Source: Lysobacteraceae bacterium CU05-9 (GTDB lineage Bacteria; Pseudomonadota; Gammaproteobacteria; Xanthomonadales; Xanthomonadaceae). Taken from it: a stretch of DNA of 64,000 nt. The first letter of the stretch is position 1. Each line of letters begins with the position of its first letter. The notes beneath the pieces were generated by a model that made no database searches, had not been told where the DNA came from, and saw only the letters and a list, made by a program, of their open reading frames with translations. The stretch covers positions 124,001 through 188,000 of the forward strand of contig SWJS01000002.1 of NCBI GenBank assembly GCA_007556525.1, in the 5' to 3' direction. A program made the translations under genes and the position numbers. Below are positions 63,890 to 64,000 of the stretch, piece after piece.

Positions 63890-64000
63890 CTAGTTATAGT
63901 TAGAGTTAGACGCTGTAGTGATGCGGCGCCCGATGGGCGCCGTTTCTCTTTTTGCGCCATTCGGCGCGCTTTCACTAAACCGTCTACCTATACCTCTACC
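63890..64000. repeat. Hexamer-arm repeat pair with two hairpins (locus 6, continues past window)
   Basis: The left arm (63890-63920) has GTTATAGTTAGAGTTAGACG then TAGTGA. Hairpins are at 63924-63942 and 63954-63967 (GCGCC-ATTC-GGCGC). The right arm starts at TCACTAAACCGTCTA (63972) and its CTACCT/CTATAC hexamers run to the window edge. The left arm begins four bases after the pepQ stop. Confidence 0.8.
63924..63953 (+). terminator. Intrinsic terminator of pepQ
   Basis: CGGCGCCC (63924-63931) pairs with GGGCGCCG (63935-63942), loop GAT, followed by TTTCTCTTTTT. Confidence 0.9.

Noticed and set aside
63890-64000. Integron attC-like sites: GTTAGAC and GTCTAAC motifs fit GTTRRRY and RYYYAAC
   Set aside because: The order is inverted relative to attC (GTTRRRY precedes RYYYAAC across the hairpin), the hexamers are tandemly repeated, and no integrase or cassette array is present.

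Overview
The window is chromosomal DNA from a gammaproteobacterium, most likely of the order Lysobacterales (Xanthomonadales). The evidence is gene order and protein type: a SAH-riboswitch-controlled ahcY-metF pair, a ColR/VgrR-type response regulator, pilM-pilN-pilO/P-pilQ divergent from the PBP1A gene, a one-strand glycolytic block (gap, pgk, pyk, class I fba, tkt), and the gmk-rpoZ-spoT-ridA-recG series. Base composition looks moderate (mid-50s % GC by eye, not computed), low for this order. I see no rRNA or tRNA gene, CRISPR array, prophage or insertion sequence. About 56 protein genes fill nearly all of the sequence; only 2191-2657 exceeds 300 bases without a gene, and it holds repeats, a promoter and the riboswitch.

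Layout. 1-5700: an exported S9 peptidase (cut by the window edge), then the methyl-cycle operon ahcY-metF plus a secreted protein of unknown function. 5700-9170: ilvE, a small membrane protein, and a two-component system. 9330-12660: rimK with its retropepsin-like partner, then an autotransporter GDSL esterase. 12808-18864: thiS-thiG-trmB, an SLC13 transporter, a Rieske protein, mscL and an M28 peptidase. 19011-24090: an RND efflux pair with an RNA methyltransferase. 24227-36237: the glycolysis/pentose-phosphate block, interspersed with tpx, a group III truncated haemoglobin, an S1/P1 nuclease, an exported phosphatase-like protein and a TSUP permease. 36314-41691: a MoxR-DUF58-DUF4381-BatA-BatB/TPR operon. 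41762-48335: type IV pilus assembly genes, divergent from mrcA. 48446-53086: an NTase-like protein, chrA, gltA, rpmE2 and a nucleoside hydrolase. 53096-59934: recG-ridA-spoT, rpoZ, gmk, yicC. 60019-63886: rph-rdgB-hemW-pepQ.

Two things stand out. First, a dispersed intergenic repeat family occurs at six loci (about 2273-2515, 6655-7018, 49094-49173, 50335-50399, 57801-57983 and 63890-64000). Each has arms that run outward from TCACT through CGTCTA (or a variant) into a variable run of CTAACT/CTACCT-like hexamers; at five loci these arms adjoin GC-rich, often GGCGCC-type, terminator hairpins. The arms overlap or directly abut the stop codons of most flanking genes and supply the stop codon itself in at least four, so they look like portable 3'-end/terminator modules. 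Second, the type IV pilus operon is condensed: PilO and PilP appear fused into one 298-residue protein and PilQ is only 444 residues without AMIN domains. Other notable signals are a legible switching mechanism in the SAH riboswitch leader, a hairpin that can sequester the pyk ribosome binding site, a repeated ATTTAACA operator-like array upstream of the response regulator, and two promoters placed so close to start codons that leaderless transcripts are likely.
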